Shown: positions 54,029-64,000 of the stretch, in pieces | Numbering within the stretch: the first letter of the stretch is position 1 | Layout: each line of letters starts with the position of its first letter | Origin: Phymorhynchus buccinoides | Taxonomy: Eukaryota > Mollusca > Gastropoda > Neogastropoda > Raphitomidae | NCBI GenBank assembly: GCA_017654935.2 | Contig: CM065686.1 | Location: forward strand, 33,214,820 to 33,278,819 | Direction of reading: 5' to 3' | DNA length: 64,000 nucleotides | Translations under genes and position numbers: made by a program | The notes under the pieces: generated by a model | Databases searched by the model: none | The model's input: only the letters and a program-made list of their open reading frames with translations | What the model was told of the DNA's origin: nothing

Positions 54029-54134
54029 GTCAGTTAGCTAGGTGCTAATTCCATCTTAGAAATCAAGGGGTTAGAATCGGCGCACGAAATATGTCTCCAG
54101 ATTTTAATTTAAGGGATCACCTAGAACATTTATT

Positions 54135-54206
54135 TCAACTCATTCAAGTCGTTCCGGCCATATATGTCCGGAATTAATAGATAGCTGTCAATTTGATGCA
54201 TTTGCA
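54135..54206. repeat. ccggccatatatgtccgg repeat, copy 4 (truncated)
   Basis: aactcattcaagtcgttccg through tcaatttgatgcatttg, cut by the start of a hAT-like element at 54207. Confidence 0.5.
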
Positions 54207-54540
54207 GGGGTGCTAATTTTCCAGTATGTGCCGGAATTCTGGTTTTGAGATGACAAAAAAATGTAATCTCCAGTTTTTTAGTTAGTTTGGAACAAAAATT
54301 CTGGCATCGGAGAAACAGGTGACGATTACAAACATCGTACATGTATTGGCCGAAGTAGCAATTTCCAAGATGGCGTCCGCCGAGAACGCATGTATTGAGT
54401 TGGCGAAACCAACATGTAAAAAAAAAAAGCAAAAGGACGTGAAACATTGGAGAATTGAATGGCCACAGAATGTAGTTTGTGGCCGAAGATTCGGCGATGT
54501 TCATTCGGAAAGAGACAAAGACAAAGAGAGAGTTTGAAGA
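54207..54540 (+). mobile_element. hAT-like 5' fragment
   Basis: Starts caggggtgctaattttcc, a hAT-type terminus. An ORF at 54370-54537 begins MASAENACIELAKPTCKKKK with no recognisable domain afterwards. No right terminus found. Confidence 0.4.
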
Positions 54541-55850
54541 GTAGGATGTTAAATAGGAGTAGGTAGTCAAAACCCTCTTTCCATGACTTACGGTCATTGG
54601 AAAATTGACCCATATTCAACTGACAATTATCCCCAAATCCAATCACAAACCAACATAAAAACAACACAGTTGATAAAATTAAACATTTCTTTTCTTTCTA
54701 TGCAATTTGTGTGGTTTTATTCAGTGTGAGTGTGTGGGCGAATTTGAAACTCGGTACTGTTTACCGATCGTTTTTGTCGCTTGGCCGCCATGCGCGCAGT
54801 TTTCGGATAACACCTATCGCGGTTTTGACCAATGGGTTCGCTGGCTTTGCGTTCTATGCTAAAAATAGTAAGCAAGTTAGAAAGGGGAGTCATTCCTGCG
54901 TAGTTTCGTATGCGAAGTGTGTGGATCGACCAAAAATTACCCAACAAAAATTCATTTTCTTTTCTTTAGTGAAATATTTTCGGTCATAAATCGATGTCGG
55001 CGCATACACTTTTGCCATCCTATGATTATTTAAAGTCTTAACTACCATTATGCAAAATATTAAATCAATCTGTCCATGTGAATCCGAACCCGAAGCGATC
55101 TTTGACGCGAAGTGATAGCTTTGCTCTCAAGCTCACTGACAAATGGCGGAGCGAGCGGCCGATGCATGGCGCGCAGATACTTGACCCGATCGATTCAACA
55201 ATTACGGATCATCTTTTATTCCCGGTGTTCATTGTTTCTTAAGTGAAAAGCGTAAACATATTTCGACAGTTTAATTACACGATTTAAGTTTATTTCCAGC
55301 CTTATTGTGAAGATTGCTTCATTTCGTTCGGTGACCCAGTTCTTAGTGATCGGAATGTAGCAAACTTGAATCCCCGAGAAGGGTAGGTGAAACTTATTTT
55401 GCACCAAATTAGATTCCTTGCTTTGATCGTTTTCAAAGGTGATCAGTTTACTTTGTAAGGTGCTTAAATTTATATTTTGGCCACTTATTAAAGCCTGGTC
55501 ATCTCTATATGGTCTTAGAAGCGAAATATATTTAGTCACGTGACTTTGTTGTAGACGGATTGATTCAACAGAACGAAACTTGCGAAGAGCAAACTAGAAC
55601 ATCCTTGGGCAAAATAATAGGCCTAGACTGAAAACTTCCATCTAAAAGTGATAGATATACAATTTCAGATTCAATATTTATTTTGACACTTTACATTTCT
55701 ACTGATGTGATGACAATCTCGGATTTGAGTAATTACAATCTAACAAGCAAAAAGATTGTTTTTGCCAAAGATGGTAAATCACAACTGTCATTGACTGTTA
55801 CTGTTAGGCCTAACATCAACACACACCACAGAGCTATTTTTTTCTTTTTC
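54541..55850. other. Non-coding, nothing firm
   Basis: At 55120-55190 a CpG-rich stretch contains caaatggcggagcgagcggc, a good Kozak context but with a stop after 13 codons and no donor. It could be a promoter or a first exon of a downstream gene. No other feature is supported. Confidence 0.3.
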
Positions 55851-55854
55851 TGCA

Positions 55855-56250
55855 TGCACACACACACACACACAAATGTGCACACACACACACAAATGTG
55901 AACCTCCTCCCCTCCCCCCCCCCCACTTCATTACCTCCTCCCCCCCCCCCTTGTCCTCACCTTTCCGTTATCTCAACTCCATCCCCCCTGTTCAGGCTTC
56001 TCCCCCAAATTATGCTCCCTCCCTCCCATTCACTGATTCAGTCCCGCATTGAGCTGATCATCTGGACAGCAAGTCTTCTAGTTCTACCCAAGTCTACTGT
56101 TTAGTTGCCCCCCCTCCCCCACATCATAAGCATCATAATCATCAAATAGATGTCCACTCACACACAAATGTGTGCACACACACACACACATTGTGCACAC
56201 ACCCTCTCTCTCCTGTCACCCCCTCCCCCTCTCTCTCTCTCTCTCTCATA
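55855..56250. repeat. CA, poly-C and CT low-complexity block
   Basis: CA tracts at 55857-55873 and 56160-56205, C runs at 55914-55923 and 55943-55950, and a CT run at 56228-56249. No gene. Confidence 0.8.
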
Positions 56251-56383
56251 TTGTGCAACAAACAAAATTCAACAAAGCAGTCCATTTGCCATAGATTTTA
56301 TTGTAAAAAATACATTTGATACAGATAAAAACAGAAAAGTTAACAGTGTGTGTGTGAAGATAATATGTGTGTAAGATGGGGCA

Positions 56384-56386
<3 letters not shown>

Positions 56387-56449
<63 letters not shown>

Positions 56450-56583
56450 TTAAGACTTGTAGAATCACAGTGACATGATGTATTTTCCTCAAAAGGCAAT
56501 TATATGTTGTTCTGCAGATCATTTTGATATATGACACTTGTCTGTGTGACAATTACAAGCCAAAAATACCTCGCGCAAGAGGT

Positions 56584-56615
<32 letters not shown>

Positions 56616-57100
56616 GGGTAAAGGGAGAGGGGGGGGGGGGCATTAAGACATATACAGTAACATGATGTATTTTCCTTAAAAGGCAGATGTTCTGCAGATC
56701 ATTTTGATATGACACTTCTGTCTGTGTGAAAATTACAAGCCAAAATATCTCGCACAGGAGGGGGGGGGGGGGTGCAAGGGTAAAAAACTAAGGAGAGGGG
56801 GGGGGGGGCATTAATAATAATAATATAACATGTACTGCCCAGTGACATGAAAGATGATCACCTCAAAAGGTAGATCCTTGTTCTGCAGATCATTTTGAAT
56901 AAAGATACTTGTCTGTGAAAAATACAAGCTGAAAATACCTGAAATAGGGGCGGGGCAACGGGTAAGGGGAGGTGAAGGGGGCAATTAAGACATTTAGAAT
57001 CAATATGACATGACTTATTATCCCCTCATAAGGTAGGTCTAGTCCTGCAGATCATTTTGATATAAGATGCTTGTCTGTGTGACCTTTACAAGCTGAGATA
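56387..57100. repeat. Tandem ~185-bp units, each led by a poly-G tract
   Basis: A 62-nt G run (56387-56448), a 31-nt G run (56584-56614) and shorter ones near 56760 and 56800 precede copies of a unit with catgatgtattttcctcaaa, ctgcagatcattttgatat and cttgtctgtgtga. Four units, with G content decreasing to the right. Confidence 0.9.
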
Positions 57101-57109
57101 TGTCATTTT

Positions 57110-57550
57110 AACATGCTTAATGATTTGCTTTTTAATGATTTGCGCCCCAAAAAACTAAGTCGAAACGAAGATTTTAGCATTTTTGGCGATACCATGCTCA
57201 AAACCTATGTTGAGCATGTTCTTAAAAAAAATTCAGTGAATACAACCCACTGCTGGCAGCAGCTTTATGCAATTTCAGACATGATAGATGCCAAACACCT
57301 TTGCTAGAGGCCCCCAAACTTGGCCCGTACGAGGGATTTGAACCGACGTAAAATACATAAATATTTAAAAAATCATAACTTCCGTTCTAATTAACATAGA
57401 GAGATAAATTTTGTATCAATCTCTTCATTTTGAGTAGTTCTATTAGACTAGCTCATTAAAAAATCAATTAAGTAAACATGAAACAATCACTTTTGACTAC
57501 CTAATAGGAGTACCCCCCCCCCCCCCCCCCCCCCCCCTCCCTTCTTTTTT
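57110..57550. other. Unrecognised; small ORF and poly-C run
   Basis: A 64-codon ORF (57113-57307, MLNDLLFNDLRPKKLSRNED) has no family I recognise and no splice support. A C run occupies 57513-57537. Confidence 0.3.
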
Positions 57551-57918
57551 GTTTGTGGCTCAAGCCACAAACCTATAACTCACTTGGTCTGTCGGTCGGT
57601 CCAAAATTGTCGCACATTTTGACAAAATGTCGCACTTCAAATCGAGGCTACACTTCAAATTGAGGCCGCTCTTTAACATGATGTATTTTAAAAGCGTACA
57701 AAATAATAAACATACGTAATACAGACACGACGAGTATGCAGTGCTTCTTTTGATGAGCATAAGTAGGATACATAGTTTTAAATGTTTTCCAAAAGATATA
57801 AAAAGTTACGAAATGGTGCAGAGATAACATTCTGGTTTACAGATTAAAATTATTGAAAAGCCAGGGGAGGTGACTCATGGTTGGAGTGGTAAAAATAGAC
57901 CGCGTGCCACAAACTATT
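57551..57918. mobile_element. MITE-like element (gtggctcaagccac)
   Basis: Opens with a palindromic tttgtggctcaagccacaaa and has an inverted partner gtgccacaaac near 57905. cttcaaatcgaggc repeats inside. Weak support. Confidence 0.35.
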
Positions 57919-57919
57919 G

Positions 57920-58394
57920 CGATTTCGCGCTTGTTTTATTTTTAAATACTTGAAAAGAACGAAAATACGAGGTTTTTGTCCTTAAGTAGATCTGAATTTG
58001 GGACAAGTTTTTCTTCAATTTACACAACCTCATTTACAGCAGATAGAAAGTTGTTAGAGATACGAGCTTTTGGTGGAATGTGGCGGTAAAAATTAGAGAG
58101 CTTACTATGTATCTAACTAAAAATAAAAAAATTTAAATCAAGTTATGAGATTTCTGACTTTCACTGATAACTTTTTATTTTGATTGACGTAGTCACAATG
58201 GTTGATTGTTTCAGAGCTCTTCACGCTATCCAGGACACAGGCCTGTTGTGAGGACCACCGCTCCTTGCCCCCCTGTCTCCTCTTGTCTGTCTTTCTTGCT
58301 AAGCTCTGCTGTTTCTCTGTGGAACCTTTCATTTTGGTCAACGTAGTCTTTTCTTTGCTTGATGCACATTTTTTGTGACTAAGAAACTGTTTGA
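57920..58394. other. Nothing recognised
   Basis: AT-rich. A possible acceptor at 58213 (gattgtttcag) leads into 11 codons and a stop; it could be a terminal NCAPG exon by phase but has no homology to support it. Confidence 0.25.
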
Positions 58395-58803
58395 CTCACT
58401 CGGGACTGGCTGAATTATTTCCCCTTGTTCTGTGGGGACTGGGCATTTGACTAGGTTCGTAAAACAATCACCAAAAAAAACAAAAAAACATTCACTAAAC
58501 AATCGTAAAATATTAGATTCCATGCCTTCGTCGTTTGTCTCCTATTGACGAAAACAGCTAACATATAGAAAGAAGGAACATTTCACATTCCGATCTTTGA
58601 CCCCCCTGCAATGATTGGTTGATTTCAAGAGAGGCAAAGTCAAAGCAAACTGAACATAGGTTACGTCCTGGCGCTGGAAAGCTGATTACACGCCAGAAAT
58701 CAAAACCTCTTGAAAACTCTTATGACCCGGATCCGGGCCATTCGTCCTAAACAGTTGTGCGAGCCATGAGCCGGATCCGGCTCATTCATCCCGTGTGAGT
58801 TAA
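58395..58803. mobile_element. MITE-like element with aactcac ends
   Basis: Begins gactcactcgggactgg and ends catcccgtgtgagttaa. Internal short palindromes acccggatccgggcc and gccggatccggc. A related fragment is at 9866-9950. Confidence 0.45.
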
Positions 58804-58973
58804 TAATGCATTTTCTATGCATAAAGTTTTGTGAATAACAAAAATCTGTATTATCGACACGTATACTATTTTACGGCAGCTTTCACATACTGTGTTGTGA
58901 ATAAGAATCTCCATCTTTCAGCATCAGAGTGAATTAATGTATGTTGGCATGTATTTTTCAAGAAGTTTGGTTG

Positions 58974-59240
58974 CATGGGTGCAACTTTTCCTGGTATGCA
59001 AGGATCTCCTGCTTTTGAATTTTACCAGAAAAGGAATGTCCTTCTTTTCTTTTTTTTTGTCAAACAAGATATTTGTGTCTACTGTATTTTTCAAGCACTT
59101 TAAAATAAGCATTTGTATAAATTGTTGAAAAAGCAACCTAAAATACCTTCATAAATAAATTTTTTCTTCAGCTTCAGGGGGACATTACCCCTAGACCCCG
59201 GCCTTTCAGGGGGGTTTTGTTTTGTGTAGTTGCACCCATG
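58974..59240. mobile_element. catgggtgcaact MITE, copy 4
   Basis: Ends catgggtgcaact and agttgcacccatg; the interior matches copy 1 closely (aagcatttgtataaattgtt, ttcagggggacattaccc). Confidence 0.7.
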
Positions 59241-59693
59241 TTGTTATGTAGGTGTTTTTTTGTCGTACAAGCAAATAGAATTTAAATGCTTATAAAGAGA
59301 ATCATTATGCTTTTTCATGATGTATGGATTTTATCATTTTCTTGAAAACAGCAGCAGCAGCAAAATTAGGCTCATTTTAGGTTTATCACAGCAATGAGAG
59401 AATTGTCAGACTATACATGAGACAGCTTTGAAAAGGTTAAACGTTGACTAGAGTGCAAGTCATACTCTCGAATAATGTGTTTATTTATTTGTTTGCTTTC
59501 CTCCTCTGTGTGGACTTTGCTATTGTATATAAATTATAGTCTCTTTTACTTTTGTTGCTTCGTTTTGTTTCAATTCGAGAATGGAGTATGTCAGCTGGGT
59601 TTCTACACCACCCTTTGTGTTCAAACGTTATGATAGAAATAAACTGCATGTACAAAGAATAATGTGTTACAACATTGAACTTTTGTTTTCAGA

Positions 59694-59797
<104 letters not shown>

Positions 59798-59897
59798 GCG
59801 CCGCCTTTGCAAAAGGGGAACAAATCTACGTAAAGCACACATTGCATTTTCACATATATTTTAAGACCAACTTCACTTTCCAATAATCCCAGATACA

Positions 59898-60231
59898 CAT
59901 GGGTGCAACTTTTTTTCCTTTTCTCACAAGGATTTCCTTTTTATTTTTAATTTACCTGAAAAGGAAGTTCCTTTTTTTTGTGTGGTAAATTTTGTCACAC
60001 ACACACACACACAACAAAAGGCAACGGCAGATTGACAAAGTGATAAGGGATGTTTTGGAGTTGTTCTTTCTTCTTCCTTCTTTCCTTTGAGTGACCACAG
60101 GTCACTCTTGAGGCATTGCCCCACCTGATTCCCCCAACATGGATCTGCCCCTGTACCCCGCCGAGGCCTGGGTGGCACTGGGACTCCGACCTTTTTTCTT
60201 TTTTTTTTCATTGTGGGGGGGTTCACCCATG
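59898..60231. mobile_element. catgggtgcaact MITE, copy 5
   Basis: Ends catgggtgcaact and ggttcacccatg, with agatacac/ggatacac as matching flanks (7 of 8), suggesting an 8-bp hAT-type target duplication. A CA tract is inside. Confidence 0.65.
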
Positions 60232-60384
60232 GATACACCATTTAAAAAAGAAACATGTGCAACGCTGAGCGGTAGCAATCGGAATGTGTCGGCTGTGCAC
60301 ATACATAAAAACGCATCAAAACAGCACGTAACTACATAAAAACGCATCAAAACAGCACCTAACTGAATATTTTTTTTATATATA

Positions 60385-60770
60385 GCCTTGGGGTTCGGAC
60401 CCGTGATTTGAGCGCGCGCGATCATGCGCACACGCACGTACAGAAAAATTCATGACAACTGTGTTATAGACCATTCATCAAGAAATGTGAAAAAAACACG
60501 CATTGAAATACATGCAAAACTTCGCGAGATATTAGCGTTTATGTGTTTCGGGGTTTGAACCCCGTAACTGGCGCGACCTTGACCTTAATGTAAAACTAAA
60601 TACATCAGTGGATAGCTTGCATCTTGGCAAACTAGTATACCAAATTTGATGATGATAGACTGAATAGTTTTTGAGACAAACGGACGAATAGCCGGACGGA
60701 CGGAGGCACGCCGGACGGACCAGGACAAAAACAATAGTTCCCCGAACCTTCGGCTCGGGTACTAAAAACA
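60385..60770. repeat. Interspersed repeat with gacggacgga motif
   Basis: ccttggggttcggacccgtg (60388) and gtttcggggtttgaaccccg (60545), then ccaaatttgatgatgataga and gacggacggaggcacgcc, ending gaaccttcggctcgggtact. A common invertebrate intergenic repeat type; class unknown. Confidence 0.45.
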
Positions 60771-60929
60771 AAAAACACCCTCACAGAAGCGAGAACACAC
60801 AATCAGCAGCGCTGTGATTAGCAAATCATGCATAGATTTATGTAGTGGTGAAGCCGAGTGCAATGCTTCCTAATTTATAAAAAAGAAATTGCCCCATCAG
60901 GCATGGGAATTGTCAGTCTTTGGGCTGAT

Positions 60930-61110
60930 TTCAGCTTTTTTGATGGTCCTCTTCAGTCTTTGGGCTGATTTCAGCTTTTTTGATGGTCCTCTTCAGTCTT
61001 TGGGCTGATTTCAGCTTTGTTGATGGTCCTCTTCAGTCTTTGGGCTGATTTCAGCTTTGTTGATGGTCCTCTTCAGTCTTTTTTTGCAAGTTTCAGCTTT
61101 TTTGATGGTC
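60930..61110. repeat. 40-bp tandem repeat
   Basis: About 4.5 units of ttcagtctttgggctgattt followed by cagcttttttgatggtcctc, nearly identical. Confidence 0.92.
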
Positions 61111-61734
61111 CAAGAGGACATTTATGAGATATAAAAAAAAAGAAGCCCAATGAGTAAAAACTTAAGTTATTGGTTATAAATAAATGCAAAATGAACTAAA
61201 TATATCAGTCTTATCTCTAATACTGTTTTTAAGGCTTAGATAACAGAAGAAGCTTCATTTTCTGGGGGCTGTATCCCAACACACACGGTTTTCAGTTGTT
61301 GTTTTTTATTCCTTGTTCCTATGCCTGCTTCCAGACCCCAATTTTCAATCTTTTTTGTCTTCTCCAATTCCCATGTCTGCCCTTTTCCTTTTCCTTTTTG
61401 ACTAAGTCTTGAAGGGAAAATTTCTTTTTTTGCAATGCTCAATCTGTCACCTCATAAACTAAAAAAAATAGCAAAACAACTTATTCTTTTATTGCCTTTT
61501 TTCCCCAAGCCATTTTGAAGAACGTTTCTTTATCGTCTCACACAACTGAACGTCAACGATTCAATAATGGGAAGTAACTTCTCTAATGAGGCATGTAGGC
61601 ACAAAGCATTAGCTTCCCTTTGATCGTGTCATTGAGCAGCTTAGGACGCACATTTCACCACCAGGGGGCAGTCAAACCGTTATGTTTGCTTAATAATTAT
61701 TTGTTTAATGTGCATTTGAAAAAGTAAAAAATCA

Positions 61735-61810
61735 TTTAAACCAAACCGTTTGGGGCTTAGCGCGTGATATTCATAGTTGGGGTAGTGAGAGAGAGAGGGG
61801 GAGATGAGTC

Positions 61811-61863
<53 letters not shown>

Positions 61864-61910
61864 ACCCCCAACTAAGAATATCACGCTCTAAGCACCTACT
61901 GGTTTGATTG
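61735..61910. repeat. GA/CT palindrome
   Basis: Left arm (accaaaccgtttggggctta, gcgtgatattcatagttggg, tagtgagagagag) is inverted in the right arm (ctctcactacccccaactaa, gaatatcacgctctaagc, actggtttg). The CT run in the right arm is longer than the GA run in the left. Confidence 0.85.
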
Positions 61911-62169
61911 CCCCACGGCGGTGACATCAGCGTCCTATGTTGACCATTAACTCTCTCTCTCTCTCTCTCTCTCTGGGCGCGCGCGCGTGTGTGTGGACTG
62001 AATGCACACGTGTTTATTCTTGTTACGGGCAGAAAGCCAAGGGCAAAATAGCAGCAACACTACTATTCCTATCTGGCGATAAACACGTGCCTGGAAACGA
62101 ACAGCGCGTGTCGTATCTGCCTCCTATATCTCTGTATCAGAGCCTGTACCGTGCATGTGCTGTCTGTGA

Positions 62170-63155
62170 GCTGCTTATAATAATAACAGTACATTTATAT
62201 AGCGCTTTACCTCAGATGAGCCCAAAGCGCTTTACAATCAATTATTCATCAACAGATAACAAAAAAAAACATTCAAGAGTGACACCAACCACCAACAGCG
62301 CATATGCAAAGCAACTCTCTCTCTCTCTCTCTAACACACACGCACACGCACACATAAACACACAATTATTGACGCCAACTCGTTCATACCCCATTCGGTA
62401 AGCCACAGCAACTGAGCCGCATGGACTGACCACATACACCAACACACATACACAAACACCCTCACACACAACGTACGCACGCAGACAGACACACACACAC
62501 ATGCGTGCACACACAACACACAAAACCAAAATACACACAAGCACACATTCATGCTCACACACACATTCACACACGCACCACAAAACACAGCACAAACCTC
62601 TTAAATCAATCTTCCCTCACGTGCACACAACGATAGACAACTGATCAAATATTTAGGGCGCAGCAGGAAAAAGATGGGTTTTAAGAGAGGTTTTGAATGA
62701 GGAGACTGAGTTGGAGTGTCGGAGAGGAGAAGGCAGATAATTCCACAGAGATGGTGCTTGACAAGAAAAAGAACGTTGGCCAGCAGATTTGAGACGAATG
62801 GAGGGAATGGAAAAGAGACGAGAATCAGAAGACGAACGTAGTTGGCGAGCTGGGACATAGAGATGAAGAAGATCAGAGAGATACAGGGGAGCTTGATCAT
62901 TCAGTGACTTGAAGGCAAGGAGGAGAATTTTGTAGTCAATACGTGATTGAACTGGGAGCCAATGTAGGGAACGAAGAACCGGAGTGATGTGATCGTACCT
63001 GGGGAGCGAGAAATGAGACGAGCAGCATTATTCTGGACCCGTTGGAGCTTAGAGATGAGAATTGATGGACAGCCAGCAAGAAGTGAGTTACAGTAGTCAA
63101 GGCGAGACAGGACAAAAGCACATACTAGTCTTCAGGGCATCCTGCTTAGGTGGAG
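62170..63155 (-). pseudogene. L2-like LINE, 3' part, minus strand
   Basis: The minus-strand reading includes SRLDYCNSLLAG-like codons (about 63120-63070), QNNAARLISRSP, then DQAPLYLSDLLHLYVPARQL, RSSSDSRLFSIPSIRLKSAG, QRSFSCQAPSLWNYLPSPLR and SFKTSLKTHLFPAAP. The 3' tail at 62240-62175 is the aagcgctatataaatgtac type with (ATT)n. CA-rich sequence (62335-62600) lies between ORF and tail. Frameshifts near 62900-63000. Confidence 0.75.
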
Positions 63156-63224
63156 CTATGGCCCTTAGCCCTTGGAAACCGGTGACATTCTGCTCGCAAC
63201 ACACAACGGTTACCCCCCCCCCCC

Positions 63225-63705
63225 CCCCCCCCTTTCATCGCCACTGTCGCCTCTTGGCACCACAATGATTTAACACCCATGTCACTAAAAGGCATCAAAT
63301 GAGGGTCTGGTATCCAGTGACCTTATGTTCTTAATTTTGGGAGGTAAGGACAGGCCCTAGTTTATGCATGTCACAAAAGAACCCCCAATATTTTTTTTTA
63401 AATCGTTCTTACTACTTGTGGCGGTGCCATAGCCGATGAGGTTTAACCGAGGCGTGGTCACTGCTACAGCTATCTGTATTAATATTTAAAAAATCGGGAC
63501 TTTACTGGTTTCGTACTGCCTGCGGGCATTGCCTCCAGTATTGTTCCCACCATATTTGTATTTACAAATGTCCCATATGTGTCTGATTCAGACCAAGAGG
63601 ACGTAAAAATACCATTTTTGCCCAACCCCCAATATTGCAGACGAAATCTTTGTGTCCCTTTTTTTTAGCTGAGGAATGGCTAGCGTTGGAAGGGTTGGGT
63701 TGGGA
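63225..63705. mobile_element. piggyBac-like MITE split by a SINE-like insertion
   Basis: 63225-63392 and 63622-63700 are the two halves of the ccctttca...gaaaggg family. Between them lies a SINE-like block (63395-63621) ending ccaagaggacgtaaaaatac. The SINE-like block recurs inverted at 63715-63880. Confidence 0.65.
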
Positions 63706-63880
63706 GAAAATGGAGTTTTACGTCCTCTTGGTCTGAATCAGACACATATGGGACATTTGTAAATACAAATATGGTGGGAACAATACTGGAGGCAGTGCAA
63801 CACCGGTAAACTCCCGATTTTTAAAATTAATACAGATAGCTGTAGCGGTGACCACGCCTGCACCGCCACAAGTACTGTCA
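63415..63880. repeat. Inverted pair of SINE-like blocks
   Basis: 63415-63612 (acttgtggcggtgcc to ccaagaggacgtaaaa) and 63718-63875 are reverse complements with few changes, separated by about 105 bp, so the transcript could fold back. Confidence 0.75.
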
Positions 63881-64000
63881 TCACATAGGGTTGGGTTGGG
63901 CTCTCTTTTTTAGAGTTGTAAACGTTTTCAGATACACTTGGCTTTGACCGCGTCGTTTAGAAATAAGTACCATAATTGCAGTGAAAGGGAGAATTGGTAA

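Noticed and set aside
55143..55190. Start codon in good context, a possible first exon
   Set aside because: Stops after 13 codons without a donor; noted only as possible promoter-like sequence.
58138..58341. Basic 67-codon minus-strand ORF
   Set aside because: No family recognised and no splice or promoter support; could be chance.

Overview
The window is eukaryotic genomic DNA. Its genes have many GT-AG introns, exons are GC-rich against AT-rich introns, and introns are packed with microsatellites, MITEs, SINE-like elements, L2/CR1-type LINE fragments and a DIRS-type retrotransposon. Gene and repeat content fit an invertebrate animal, probably a lophotrochozoan such as a marine gastropod; the species call is an inference and is not secure.

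Two protein-coding genes can be reconstructed, transcribed divergently. On the minus strand, 140-9579 holds the first six coding exons (342 codons) of a polypeptide N-acetylgalactosaminyltransferase of the GALNT11-like type; the 3' part (rest of the catalytic domain, lectin domain) lies beyond the left edge. On the plus strand, 20462-54028 holds 18 exons of NCAPG, the HEAT-repeat CAP-G subunit of condensin I (about 1027 codons; a short C-terminal exon was not found). Between them (9.7-20.4 kb) lie LINE fragments, copies of a repeat rich in AGGTCA half-sites, a telomere-like palindrome and a possible cell-cycle promoter near 15.46-15.52 kb.

A complete-looking DIRS-family element (34436-40646) sits in NCAPG intron 10. 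It has inverted terminal repeats, an internal complementary region matching both ends, a gag-like ORF, an RT/RNase H ORF and a tyrosine recombinase broken by one frameshift in a T6 run. To the right of NCAPG (54-64 kb) only repeats are seen: poly-G arrays, several MITE families, a minus-strand L2-like LINE and large inverted repeats.

The most striking signal is that at least eight of the 18 NCAPG exons, and GALNT exon 3, have extra partial copies beside them in the same orientation. The copies carry one exon end with its splice site and adjoining intron sequence, so they arose by DNA-level tandem duplication and not by retroposition. Some are expanded arrays: six extra 5' ends of exon 7, four extra 15-nt exon-9 ends fused to a transposon terminus, and eight extra 5' ends of exon 12 in a 64-bp satellite. 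I have found no name for this pattern; it could be decoy splice sites, a source of alternative exons, or a by-product of a local repeat-expansion process.
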